DNA from: Desulfobulbaceae bacterium | Lineage (GTDB): Bacteria > Desulfobacterota > Desulfobulbia > Desulfobulbales > Desulfocapsaceae | Length of the DNA stretch: 8,065 nucleotides | Reading direction: 5' to 3' | Assembly: GCA_024643445.1 (NCBI GenBank) | Contig: JAHEMX010000144.1 | Span: 1 to 8,065, forward strand | Part shown: positions 1 through 7,083 of the stretch, piece by piece | How the letters are laid out: each line of letters begins with the position of its first letter | Position numbering within the stretch: position 1 is the stretch's first letter | The notes under the pieces: model-generated | What the model was told of the DNA's origin: nothing | The model's database searches: none | What the model saw: the letters and a program-made list of their open reading frames with translations, nothing else | Made by a program: the position numbers and the translations under genes

Positions 1-516
1 CGGCCGACAAGCCTGATATATCAGCAGCAGAGCAACCCGCTTTGTGACCGCTTTTTTGTTTCTCAGAGACAGCGCTATGGACGCAATCTGGAACATATTC
101 ACAGTCTTGAAAAATTGGAAGTCTACGAAAACGCTTTGAAACGCAACCATATCCTCATTATAAGCCTTGATCAGAATTACACCGACAACGGTACGCCAGT
201 GACGTTTTTCGGACACGAATTTGCCTGCGCCAAAGGGTGCGCCCTGCTCCACCTGAAATCTGGAGCACCGGTTCTCACCAGCGTTTACTATATGAAAAAC
301 AATCAGTTGCATATCGACGTGGAGCGAGTCAAACTTCCCTGTTATTCCGAGATCAACGATTTTACCATTAGCGAAATAAGTAATTTAAGTATAAAAGGAT
401 ATGAAAAGACGATACAGGCATATCCGGACCAGTGGTTCAGCCTTTTTCATCGACTCTGGAAGAAGACAGGATACCCTGATCATATCAACCGATCGTTCAA
501 AGACCTGCTCTTTTAA
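1..516 (+). CDS. lpxL: Lipid A biosynthesis late acyltransferase, LpxL/HtrB family (3' part only)
   Basis: The reading frame is open from the first base to the TAA at 514-516, giving the last 171 residues of a protein that normally has about 300. The family transfers a secondary acyl chain from acyl-ACP to the lipid A precursor at the inner face of the inner membrane. Seen here are the 'NP.CDRFF..QRQRYGRN' block (residues 13-30), the DQN segment (57-59), and the FFG...G.ALLHLKSGAPVL block that marks the C-terminal half of LpxL/LpxM-type enzymes. The catalytic H-x4-D/E motif lies upstream of the window and cannot be checked. A TTG at 115 is an internal codon and not the start, because similarity continues upstream of it. 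msbA follows in the same direction, the usual partner of this enzyme. Family assignment is firm. Which acyl position it serves (LpxL or LpxM) cannot be decided. Confidence 0.88.
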   Translation, partial: RPTSLIYQQQSNPLCDRFFVSQRQRYGRNLEHIHSLEKLEVYENALKRNHILIISLDQNYTDNGTPVTFFGHEFACAKGCALLHLKSGAPVLTSVYYMKNNQLHIDVERVKLPCYSEINDFTISEISNLSIKGYEKTIQAYPDQWFSLFHRLWKKTGYPDHINRSFKDLLF

Positions 517-549
517 ATGATACGGTTATAATAAGCTGTTCATCTCTTT

Positions 550-2328
550 ATGCAGATCTCTGTCGGTACCGTTACGTCAGCGGCTGCTGTTCCTGCAACC
601 ATGTCAAACAAAGAAATCCTTATCAGGCTTCTTCAGGTACTCAGACCATACCGGGCAAAACTCGTGATTTCCATGATCTCCATGATTTTTGTTGCCTTGT
701 TCACCGGGGCCCAGACCTATATGGTCAAAGACCTTCTAGATAAAATCTTCATAGAAAAGAACGCCTTATTTCTCTACTCCCTCACCGTGGTGATTATTCT
801 CGTTTTCGGCCTCAAAGGAGTTTTTTACTACATCTACAACTACTTTCTCGAACAGGTTGGTCTCTCGGTCATACGGGATTTTCGAGCAAAAGTTTTCGCT
901 CACATTCATATACAGCCGTTATCCTTCTTTCATTCTTATCCCACCGGTACCTTGATTTCACGGGTGATATCCGACGTGACGCTGATGCAGACTGCAGTTT
1001 CAAGCTGTCTTGTCGGTGTCCTCCGGGATTTCTTCTCAGTTGTAGTTCTGCTTGGTGTTGTTTTTTATCTCAACTGGAAACTCGCACTCTTTTGTTTTGT
1101 TGTGGTGCCGTTCGCGACTTTTCCCATCATCAAATTCAGCAAAATTTTCAGAAAACTGAGTACGAAGGCCCAGGAAGAAACAGCGCACGTTTCAAACATG
1201 CTCTATGAAACAATTACCGGGAACAGGATCGTCAAAGCGTTCAACCGTGAGTCATACGAAATCAAACGTTACAATGATCAGTTAACTACCCTTTTCGACG
1301 TAACGGTTCAGGATGCCAAGTTCAGGTGTCTGCAGCATCCGCTGATGGAGTTCATCGGCGGAGTGGCCATATCTTTGTTTATCTGGTTCGGCGGCAAACT
1401 GGTAATTACCGGCGCAATGACTCCCGGCGAATTTTTTGCTCTGATGACCTCACTCATTGTTGCCTACGACCCAATCAAGAGGATAGGAAAGGTCAACTCC
1501 GCCATTCAACAGGGCATCGCCGCGGCAACCCGGGTCTTCGTCATTCTTGATAAAGAACCGGAAATTGCAAACCGCAGCAACAGTTCAGAATTGCCTCCCT
1601 TCAAACATGCTATCCAATTCAAAAACGTTCAGTTTCTTTATGATGACGAAACGATAGCTCTGGCGGACATAAACCTTGACGTACCGGTTGGTCAGAATCT
1701 TGCCATCGTCGGACATAGCGGCGGCGGAAAAACAACGCTTACCAACCTGATACCACGCTTTCTCGATGTATCCGGAGGCAGCATATCTATTGACGGGACA
1801 GATATCAGGAACGTAACTTTGAAATCTCTGCGCGACCAGATTGCCATGGTCACCCAGCAGACGATCCTCTTTAACGATACGGTCAGAAACAATATAGCCT
1901 ATGGCAGACTTGAAAGTTCCGAAAAAGAAATAGAGCAGGCTGCCGAAGCAGCCCATGCTCTTTCATTCATCAGGGAATTACCGAAGGGGTTTGATACTAC
2001 CATAGGGGAAGGCGGCGCCCGCCTGTCGGGAGGAGAAAGACAGCGCATATCTATTGCCCGTGCCCTTCTCAAGAACGCACCGATTCTCATTCTGGATGAG
2101 GCGACATCAGCACTTGATACCGAATCGGAGCGAGAGGTACAGGGTGCCCTTGACAATCTCATGAAAAACAGGACCACATTTGTCATCGCCCATCGATTAT
2201 CAACCATTAAGAATGCTGATCGTATTATCGTTGTTAAACACGGCAGAATTGTTGAAGATGGCACCCATGATAGCCTGCTGGCCCTGCATGGTGAGTACGA
2301 ACTGCTTTACAATATGCAGTATCATTAA
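550..2328 (+). CDS. msbA: Lipid A export ABC transporter, permease/ATP-binding protein MsbA
   Basis: A half-transporter that, as a homodimer, flips lipid A-core from the inner to the outer leaflet of the inner membrane using ATP. The N-terminal half holds about six membrane segments (near residues 38-58, 72-97, 157-176, 177-193, 266-284 and 290-307). The C-terminal nucleotide-binding domain is complete: Walker A GHSGGGKTT (388-396), Q-loop Q436, ABC signature LSGGERQR (492-499), Walker B ILILDE (512-517), D-loop SALD and H-loop H548. The length of 592 is slightly above the usual 570-590. The first 17 residues (MQISVGTVTSAAAVPAT) look unlike the family, and the ATG at 601 would give MSNKEILIRLLQVLRPY, a typical MsbA beginning. 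Neither ATG has a clear Shine-Dalgarno, so the start is undecided and I favour 601 slightly. It lies 33 bp (or 84 bp) after the acyltransferase gene and is probably cotranscribed with it. It could be another exporter of the family, but the context fits MsbA well. Confidence 0.93.
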   Translation: MQISVGTVTSAAAVPATMSNKEILIRLLQVLRPYRAKLVISMISMIFVALFTGAQTYMVKDLLDKIFIEKNALFLYSLTVVIILVFGLKGVFYYIYNYFLEQVGLSVIRDFRAKVFAHIHIQPLSFFHSYPTGTLISRVISDVTLMQTAVSSCLVGVLRDFFSVVVLLGVVFYLNWKLALFCFVVVPFATFPIIKFSKIFRKLSTKAQEETAHVSNMLYETITGNRIVKAFNRESYEIKRYNDQLTTLFDVTVQDAKFRCLQHPLMEFIGGVAISLFIWFGGKLVITGAMTPGEFFALMTSLIVAYDPIKRIGKVNSAIQQGIAAATRVFVILDKEPEIANRSNSSELPPFKHAIQFKNVQFLYDDETIALADINLDVPVGQNLAIVGHSGGGKTTLTNLIPRFLDVSGGSISIDGTDIRNVTLKSLRDQIAMVTQQTILFNDTVRNNIAYGRLESSEKEIEQAAEAAHALSFIRELPKGFDTTIGEGGARLSGGERQRISIARALLKNAPILILDEATSALDTESEREVQGALDNLMKNRTTFVIAHRLSTIKNADRIIVVKHGRIVEDGTHDSLLALHGEYELLYNMQYH

Positions 2329-2469
2329 ACATGAGGACACCTGAAAGCCCGGTCAGCGTTCGTTTGCTTCAGGCTTTCTCCGGCAACAGCCTTTTCCTCA
2401 CCTTACAGGCGAGAGGCGAGCTGTTATGTTATGGTCTGACAGAAACTATTCAGCACGAGACGCACGGTC

Positions 2470-3675
2470 ATGATTTTACTGGAGGACCGCAGAAACAGCT
2501 TTCTGTTGAAAGCCAGGAAAGCAGGGGCATTTTTCGTATTGCTTGCCTGTTTTTTTACACCGCTATCAACCTCACTTCTTGCTATCTGCTCGCTTGTTGC
2601 CGTCCTGGTCTGGCTCCTTTCCGGCGGGTTGTCTGATCTTCCCCGGGTTTTGCAGAACCATCCCCCGGCAATTTTAGCCTTGCTGCTCTTTGCTCTGATG
2701 TGTCTGGGCATCCTTTATTCCAGTGCAGAACCTCTCCAGGCATTTGATACCCTGAGGAAATACCGTGAGCTGCTGTTACTGCCGATAATGATCTCTCTTC
2801 TTTCCCTGTCCGGGGAATATCGGGAGATGGCCGAGAACAGCTTTGTCAGCGGTTGTATCGTTCTTTTGCTCATTAGCTATGGCATGGCATTGCATATCAT
2901 ACCGGAAGCGCGCTACGGCCATTCTTTAGTCTTCCATATCACCCATAATTTTTTTATGGCAACGCTCTCCTTCTGGGCCCTGCACCGAGCCATAGACTCT
3001 CATCAGTATCGTTACTTCTGGGGTGGGGTATTCCTGTTGACGGTCGTCAATATGTTCTATATTGCCCCCGGCCGCACGGGAATGCTGGTATTCATCTGCC
3101 TGATGCTGCTCTTCCTCTACCAGCGTTTCGCCCTCGTGCACTGGCTTATCGGCATGTTTCTTATGGCCGGCACAATTCTCATTATTTATGCAACTTCTGT
3201 CAATTTTGCCAACCGTGTCGATGAAGTTGTGGCGGAGATGCAACATTATGAGGCCGGTCAGTCAAGGACCTCAATCGGCCAGCGCTTTGACTGGTGGTAT
3301 ACGTGTTTCGCCCTGATAAAAGAAAAACCGCTCCTTGGTCATGGCACCGGTTCATTTTCAAGTGCCCAGAAAGAATTGCTGCAAGACAGTGACGTAACCC
3401 CGACCGACAACCCTCATAACGAATTTCTTTTTCTGACCGTTCAATTCGGTTTTACCGGTCTCCTTCTTTTCGGAGCCCTCGCCTTATCGCAACTCAGAGG
3501 ATATCGCTATTTACCGGAGAATAAAAAATGGCTGCTGCAGGGAGTGGTTCTTGCCATGCTTTGCGGAAGTCTCATCAACTCTTTGCTCTTTGACTCGCAG
3601 CAGGGCCATTTCTATCTCTTCATGTCCGCAGCCCTGATGAGTGGGCAAACGAAAGACTCTCGTTTAGCTCAGTAA
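2470..3675 (+). CDS. waaL: O-antigen ligase / polymerase family protein (WaaL-like)
   Basis: A 401-residue polytopic inner-membrane protein with about 10-12 hydrophobic segments. Proteins of this family work at the periplasmic face, joining undecaprenyl-linked O-polysaccharide to lipid A-core (ligase), or chaining O-units (Wzy polymerase). Supporting motifs: APGRTG (199-204), a large periplasmic loop with SRTSIGQRFDWW (265-276), GHGTGSF (290-296), and NPHNEFLFLTVQFGFTG (314-330), whose His316 matches the conserved loop histidine of WaaL-type enzymes. The Arg residues at 202 and 272 are likely the conserved arginines. The ATG at 2470 is the first start after an in-frame stop at 2437, but there is no good Shine-Dalgarno before it. 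The 141-bp gap after msbA holds no convincing gene. Placement right after lpxL-msbA favours the ligase over the polymerase, but sequence alone cannot separate the two. Confidence 0.82.
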   Translation: MILLEDRRNSFLLKARKAGAFFVLLACFFTPLSTSLLAICSLVAVLVWLLSGGLSDLPRVLQNHPPAILALLLFALMCLGILYSSAEPLQAFDTLRKYRELLLLPIMISLLSLSGEYREMAENSFVSGCIVLLLISYGMALHIIPEARYGHSLVFHITHNFFMATLSFWALHRAIDSHQYRYFWGGVFLLTVVNMFYIAPGRTGMLVFICLMLLFLYQRFALVHWLIGMFLMAGTILIIYATSVNFANRVDEVVAEMQHYEAGQSRTSIGQRFDWWYTCFALIKEKPLLGHGTGSFSSAQKELLQDSDVTPTDNPHNEFLFLTVQFGFTGLLLFGALALSQLRGYRYLPENKKWLLQGVVLAMLCGSLINSLLFDSQQGHFYLFMSAALMSGQTKDSRLAQ

Positions 3676-3683
3676 AACAGGGG

Positions 3684-3712
3684 TACCTTGAATAATTAGC
3701 TTATTCAAGGTA
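3684..3712. terminator. Perfect 12-bp inverted repeat between convergent genes, probable terminator
   Basis: TACCTTGAATAA at 3684-3695 and its exact reverse complement TTATTCAAGGTA at 3701-3712 flank a 5-base loop. The element lies 8 bp past the waaL-like stop and 58 bp past the glycosyltransferase stop, where two transcripts meet. Read on the - strand, the stem is followed by CCCCTG and then TTTT, a weak U-tract. On the + strand there is no T run. The stem is only one-third GC, so it is not a textbook intrinsic terminator. A shared 3'-end hairpin is the likeliest role; a protein-binding dyad is the alternative. Confidence 0.5.
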
Positions 3713-3770
3713 GGTGCTCTGGAGTTGATCGCGCATGTAACGGGCAGAAAATCATGTGCCTCCCGCCGTC

Positions 3771-6071
3771 TCAGTGCGTTTCATGAGGTCGATAGAGGGC
3801 AAAGAGCTCTTTGTAAAGAGACGCCGTTTTACTGCACATCTGTTCCATGGTGAAATTACTGCTGACAATTTTTTGTCCAGCCCGCCCGAATTGATGCAAT
3901 CGTTTTTTGTCAGCCAGCGCTTTGTCGAGTGCCATCGCCAGTTCTTCAGGGTTCCCGGGCGGCACCAGCCACCCGGTCCTTCCGGGAGTAACGGTTTCAA
4001 GACTGCCGCCATGGGCGGTTGCTATAACCGCTTTTCCCATGGCCATGGCTTCAATGGTCACACGCCCAAATGCTTCCGGCTCTCTTGAGGATGCTGATAT
4101 GACAACATCGGCGAGCATCAGGGCTGCGGGCATGTCGTCGCAGTGTCCGACGAGAGAGACCTTTGCCTCCAGCCTGTCCTGACTGATGCTCTTTGCAAGT
4201 TCATCGGTGAAACCGGGATTTTCTGTAGTATCTCCGACCAGCAAGGCCTGGTAGTTTTGATTGGTCATCAGAGAAAGCGCCTTTAGAAAGATATCCTGGC
4301 CCTTCAGCCTGGTCAAACGGCCTGGCAACATGAGTACCGGTTTATCAGGAGCAATGCGCCATTCCCTTTTATACCGCTCTATTCGTTCGGTGCTGACAGC
4401 ATCTGGATCGAAAATCGTCTTGTCTACCCCCCGATAGATGAGGTGTATATTCTGGTTGATCCGGTATTTTTCCCTGATATGCCTTTCTATACTCTTGGAG
4501 ATGGCAATAATCCCTGTGCCCTTCGTCATAATAGCGCTGTAACTGTTTACCGAATAAAACCCGTGAAACGTCGTTACAAGGATCGGGCGATACCTCTTTG
4601 GCAGGGTTTTCCAGGTAATATAACCAACCCAGGCCGGCATTCGAGAACGCAGGTGAAGCACATCGATCCGTTCTTTTTTCAGAAAACGCCTCAACGAAAA
4701 AACATAACGGAGGGTAAACGGACTCTTTACCCCGACGTTCCATCGTATATGGTGGCTTTTTTCAGCCACAAGTTGCTTGACCAGTCTCCCTCCTCCTGAA
4801 ATAACAAAAGAGTGATGCTTGTTATCGGCGAGATACTTGCCCATTTCCAGCGTTCCGCGCTCTACCCCGCCACTCTCAAGTTCAGGAAGCATCTGCAGCA
4901 CGGAAAGAATCTCACCATCCGATCTCTTTCTCTTTTCTTCGAGAACTTGCTGATAGAGATCAATCGTTTTCTCGCACATTCTTAGTGCAGTAAAATTTTT
5001 ACTTACCCATTTCCTGCCTTTTTCACCGATGGCACGCAATTTTTCTTTGTCCGCAATAACCGTGCGCAGGGTGTCTCCAAGATCGACGGCATTCGAGGGT
5101 TCCACCAGCCATCCGGTCTCACCGTCACGTACTGTTTCAAGACTGCCACCATGCCTGGTAGCAACAATCGGTTTTGCCATGGCCATGGCTTCTATCGCCA
5201 CCTTGCCAAAAGCTTCCGGCTGACTTGAAGAAGCAGAAACGACAAGGTCTGCGATCAGCAGAGCAGCCGGCATATCCCGGCAATGTCCGACAAGGCGGAT
5301 CTGGTCATTGAGTGAGTATGCTGAAATCTTCTCTTTCAGCTTTTTTGAAAACGACGAGTTTTCATTTTCATCGCCGATACAAAGCGCAAGAAATGGCAGA
5401 TCCTTGATTTGTGACAGGGCATCAATGAAGATATCCTGTCCTTTCCATGGCGTGAGTCTACCGGGCAACATGATAATAGTTCGATCCTCTTCTGCAATAC
5501 CCCAGTCTTTTTTTAACTTTTCCACGCGTTCTGCAGGGATTTTATGGGGATCGAAGGCATCTGAATCATAACCGCCGTGGATCAGACAAATCTCCTCAGG
5601 ACGTACCCGGTAATTCTGCAGGATGTGTTCCTTTATGACCTGGGAAACGGCTATCACCCGCTCGCCCTTGGTCATGATCGTTGAATAGGAGTTGACGGAA
5701 TAGAATCCGTGGAAGCTCGTTATCAGAGAAGGCTGTACAGTGTAATCAAGCGTTTTCCAGGCGAGATAACCTATCCATGCAGGCAGCCGGGAACGAAGAT
5801 GAAGAATATCAGGTTTCTCTTGAAGAATATATTTCCGAAGTTTATGGATATACTTCAAACAGCTTAGATTTTTGCTTCCGATATTTTTCCATTCGAGATG
5901 GACAACCCCCGCCTTCTCAAGCTGTTTGACGAGGCGACCGCCGCCGGATATAACGATTGAGCGATGCCCATTTTTGGCAAGATAAACGGCAAAATCAAGC
6001 GTCTCTCCCTCGACTCCGCCCTCGTCCATTTCCGGAACTATCTGTATTATTGTAAGCTTTCTGGCCACCAT
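3771..6071 (-). CDS. Double-domain GT4 family glycosyltransferase (two complete tandem enzymes in one frame)
   Basis: A 766-residue cytoplasmic protein made of two full-length GT-B fold, GT4-family retaining glycosyltransferases, at residues about 7-382 and 388-760. Each copy has the N-terminal GGVE motif (18-21; 401-404), a shared LHLRSR.PAW.GY..WKTL block, FHGFYSVNSYS (120-130; 502-512), the donor-phosphate Arg and Lys in GRLT..KGQD (R205/K210; R585/K590), and the catalytic E-x7-E in PEAFG (E286/E294; E666/E674). Both therefore look active. Single GT4 enzymes are about 370-400 residues, so this is a fusion of two related genes; the linker is only a few residues (about 383-387). The ATG at 6071 overlaps the end of the upstream gene by 25 bp, suggesting coupled translation. 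The setting next to lpxL-msbA-waaL suggests addition of two successive sugars to lipopolysaccharide core or O-chain; donor and acceptor cannot be read from sequence. The fusion may be real or a single-base sequence error at the junction (see findings). Confidence 0.9.
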   Translation of the reverse strand: MVARKLTIIQIVPEMDEGGVEGETLDFAVYLAKNGHRSIVISGGGRLVKQLEKAGVVHLEWKNIGSKNLSCLKYIHKLRKYILQEKPDILHLRSRLPAWIGYLAWKTLDYTVQPSLITSFHGFYSVNSYSTIMTKGERVIAVSQVIKEHILQNYRVRPEEICLIHGGYDSDAFDPHKIPAERVEKLKKDWGIAEEDRTIIMLPGRLTPWKGQDIFIDALSQIKDLPFLALCIGDENENSSFSKKLKEKISAYSLNDQIRLVGHCRDMPAALLIADLVVSASSSQPEAFGKVAIEAMAMAKPIVATRHGGSLETVRDGETGWLVEPSNAVDLGDTLRTVIADKEKLRAIGEKGRKWVSKNFTALRMCEKTIDLYQQVLEEKRKRSDGEILSVLQMLPELESGGVERGTLEMGKYLADNKHHSFVISGGGRLVKQLVAEKSHHIRWNVGVKSPFTLRYVFSLRRFLKKERIDVLHLRSRMPAWVGYITWKTLPKRYRPILVTTFHGFYSVNSYSAIMTKGTGIIAISKSIERHIREKYRINQNIHLIYRGVDKTIFDPDAVSTERIERYKREWRIAPDKPVLMLPGRLTRLKGQDIFLKALSLMTNQNYQALLVGDTTENPGFTDELAKSISQDRLEAKVSLVGHCDDMPAALMLADVVISASSREPEAFGRVTIEAMAMGKAVIATAHGGSLETVTPGRTGWLVPPGNPEELAMALDKALADKKRLHQFGRAGQKIVSSNFTMEQMCSKTASLYKELFALYRPHETH
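3792..4910 (-). repeat. Second GT4 copy of the internal tandem duplication
   Basis: This stretch encodes residues 388-760. It keeps what I take to be the more usual motifs of the family: GGVERGTLE (401-409), YRGVD (546-550) and EAMAMGK (674-680). It begins at ILSVLQMLPE, which is how stand-alone members of this glycosyltransferase type tend to start after Met-Lys. The beginning of similarity therefore coincides with the expected start of an independent gene. Confidence 0.85.
4926..6053 (-). repeat. First GT4 copy of the internal tandem duplication
   Basis: This stretch encodes residues 7-382 of the double glycosyltransferase and is the diverged partner of the second copy. Protein identity by direct count is 24 of 34 around GGVE, 35 of 49 around FHGFYSVNSYS, and 48 of 69 around the E-x7-E catalytic region. 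Some DNA identity also remains: 16 bases at 5177-5192 match 4037-4052 and 14 bases at 5134-5147 match 3994-4007, both pairs exactly 1,140 bp apart. This copy carries unusual residues (G22, G166, A299) where the other has Arg, Arg and Gly. Confidence 0.85.
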
Positions 6072-6997
6072 CTGTTAAGTATTTCCCGTGCGCAGCGATC
6101 AGCCTCATTTAAAGGGGAATCCTCATACCATTGAGTCTTGCCGCCGCGCCAATCTGAAAATGATATCACCCGTTTTTTATCTATCAGGTAACGTTCACTG
6201 AACTGGAACTTGCTTGTTTTTCCTTTCCACTTTACCGGCAGGATACCAACCCGGCAGCCGGCTGACAAAGCTTCGTAGACCATTGAGATGGAATCTGCGG
6301 TAATCCATACCATTTTATTTTCATTATACTGCTGATCTAGCCACCCTTTTTCGGTACTGTAAAAATCATAAAAAGTCACCTGAGGATTTTTAGCGGCCAG
6401 TTTAACAATTTTTTTTCCTGTCTCCTCCGGTGTGCGTGGCGAACTCGCTATGATCCACGTTTTGATAGCTGGCTGGCCAATAAGTTCTTCTATGTTTTCG
6501 ATCAGGTTATCATCATCCCAATAATGAGATTTGTGATCGACACCGCCAATCAGGATGAGGCCGCTTTCAGCCTGATGTTTTGCCCGGTTTGTACCGGTAT
6601 TTGGCGGCCCAATAGTTGTAAAGATGTTTTCAGAAGCAGGCAGCCGATCATGGATGGGAACCAGACAAAGATCAAAAAGGTTTCGCAGGAGAAGGCTGGG
6701 AGCCATGCAGGCAACGGTTTTTGCTCCTGTTTCCCGCTTGCACGCCAGAGCGGGAAGGTGGGTTCTTGAACCGGTTCCAATGATCAGATCGGGCCGATAT
6801 CCGGAACAGGGAGATTTCAACTGGTGAAGAAACAAGCCGAGATATGATTTCGCCTCAAACCATAAGGAATTATGAGAAACATCAAAGGCAGTAATTTCGG
6901 TTTTGACGTAGTGGGCGAGTGCGGTGACAAGTCCATTTGTCTGCTTTTCGTGACCGGGACGCCCGTCCTTGAAAATAATGATCTTCAAAGTCTGCAT
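6047..6997 (-). CDS. ELM1/GtrOC1-family (DUF1022) putative glycosyltransferase
   Basis: A 316-residue protein of the family named after the plant mitochondrial-fission factor ELM1; bacterial members often sit among lipopolysaccharide genes and resemble GT-B glycosyltransferases. Visible family marks are DGRPGHEKQ (11-19), GTGSRTH (74-80), PSLLLRNLFDLCLVPIHD (100-117), LILIGG (147-152), SSPRTP (185-190) and TADSISMVYEALSAG (233-247), the last resembling the nucleotide-sugar-binding part of GT-B enzymes. No signal peptide or membrane segment is evident, so a cytoplasmic or peripheral protein is likely. The ATG at 6997 is the only sensible start, since DGRPG follows ten residues later, although no good ribosome site precedes it on this strand. 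Its 3' end overlaps the double glycosyltransferase by 25 bp, implying coupled expression and a shared pathway. Family membership is firm; the biochemical activity in bacteria is not established. Confidence 0.85.
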   Translation of the reverse strand: MQTLKIIIFKDGRPGHEKQTNGLVTALAHYVKTEITAFDVSHNSLWFEAKSYLGLFLHQLKSPCSGYRPDLIIGTGSRTHLPALACKRETGAKTVACMAPSLLLRNLFDLCLVPIHDRLPASENIFTTIGPPNTGTNRAKHQAESGLILIGGVDHKSHYWDDDNLIENIEELIGQPAIKTWIIASSPRTPEETGKKIVKLAAKNPQVTFYDFYSTEKGWLDQQYNENKMVWITADSISMVYEALSAGCRVGILPVKWKGKTSKFQFSERYLIDKKRVISFSDWRGGKTQWYEDSPLNEADRCAREILNRWWPESLQ

Positions 6998-7083
6998 TGA
7001 ATAGGAGGATCGTCGATTGTCTCAGCCAAGCTTATCCAGACCAGCAATACTGTACTTTGATGCCTGAAGTGGATGGGAAAGAG

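Noticed and set aside
527..532. TATAAT as a promoter for msbA
   Set aside because: There is no -35-like hexamer at 16-18 bp upstream, and the site lies just inside what looks like an lpxL-msbA transcript.
1585..2264. - strand frames opposite the msbA ATPase domain
   Set aside because: They are antisense shadows of a strongly conserved coding region, with no family resemblance and no ribosome sites.
2343..2378. GAAAGCC/GGCTTTC 7-bp inverted repeat in the msbA-waaL gap
   Set aside because: The loop is 22 bases and no T run follows. A 7-bp match over this distance is weak, and a terminator here would separate genes that look cotranscribed.
2331..2636. 101-codon + strand frame after msbA
   Set aside because: It overlaps the well-supported WaaL-like gene by 167 bp in another frame, has odd composition (many Cys, Arg, Thr) and resembles no family I recognise. 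Its position 2 bp after msbA is the only point in favour.
3756..5571. + strand frames opposite the double glycosyltransferase
   Set aside because: They mirror the conserved - strand coding sequence; similar shadows appear in both copies because the copies are related, which falsely suggests a conserved + strand gene.
6998..7083. Promoter or terminator between the ATPase and ELM1-family genes
   Set aside because: No hairpin with a T run and no properly spaced -35/-10 pair could be found on the - strand.
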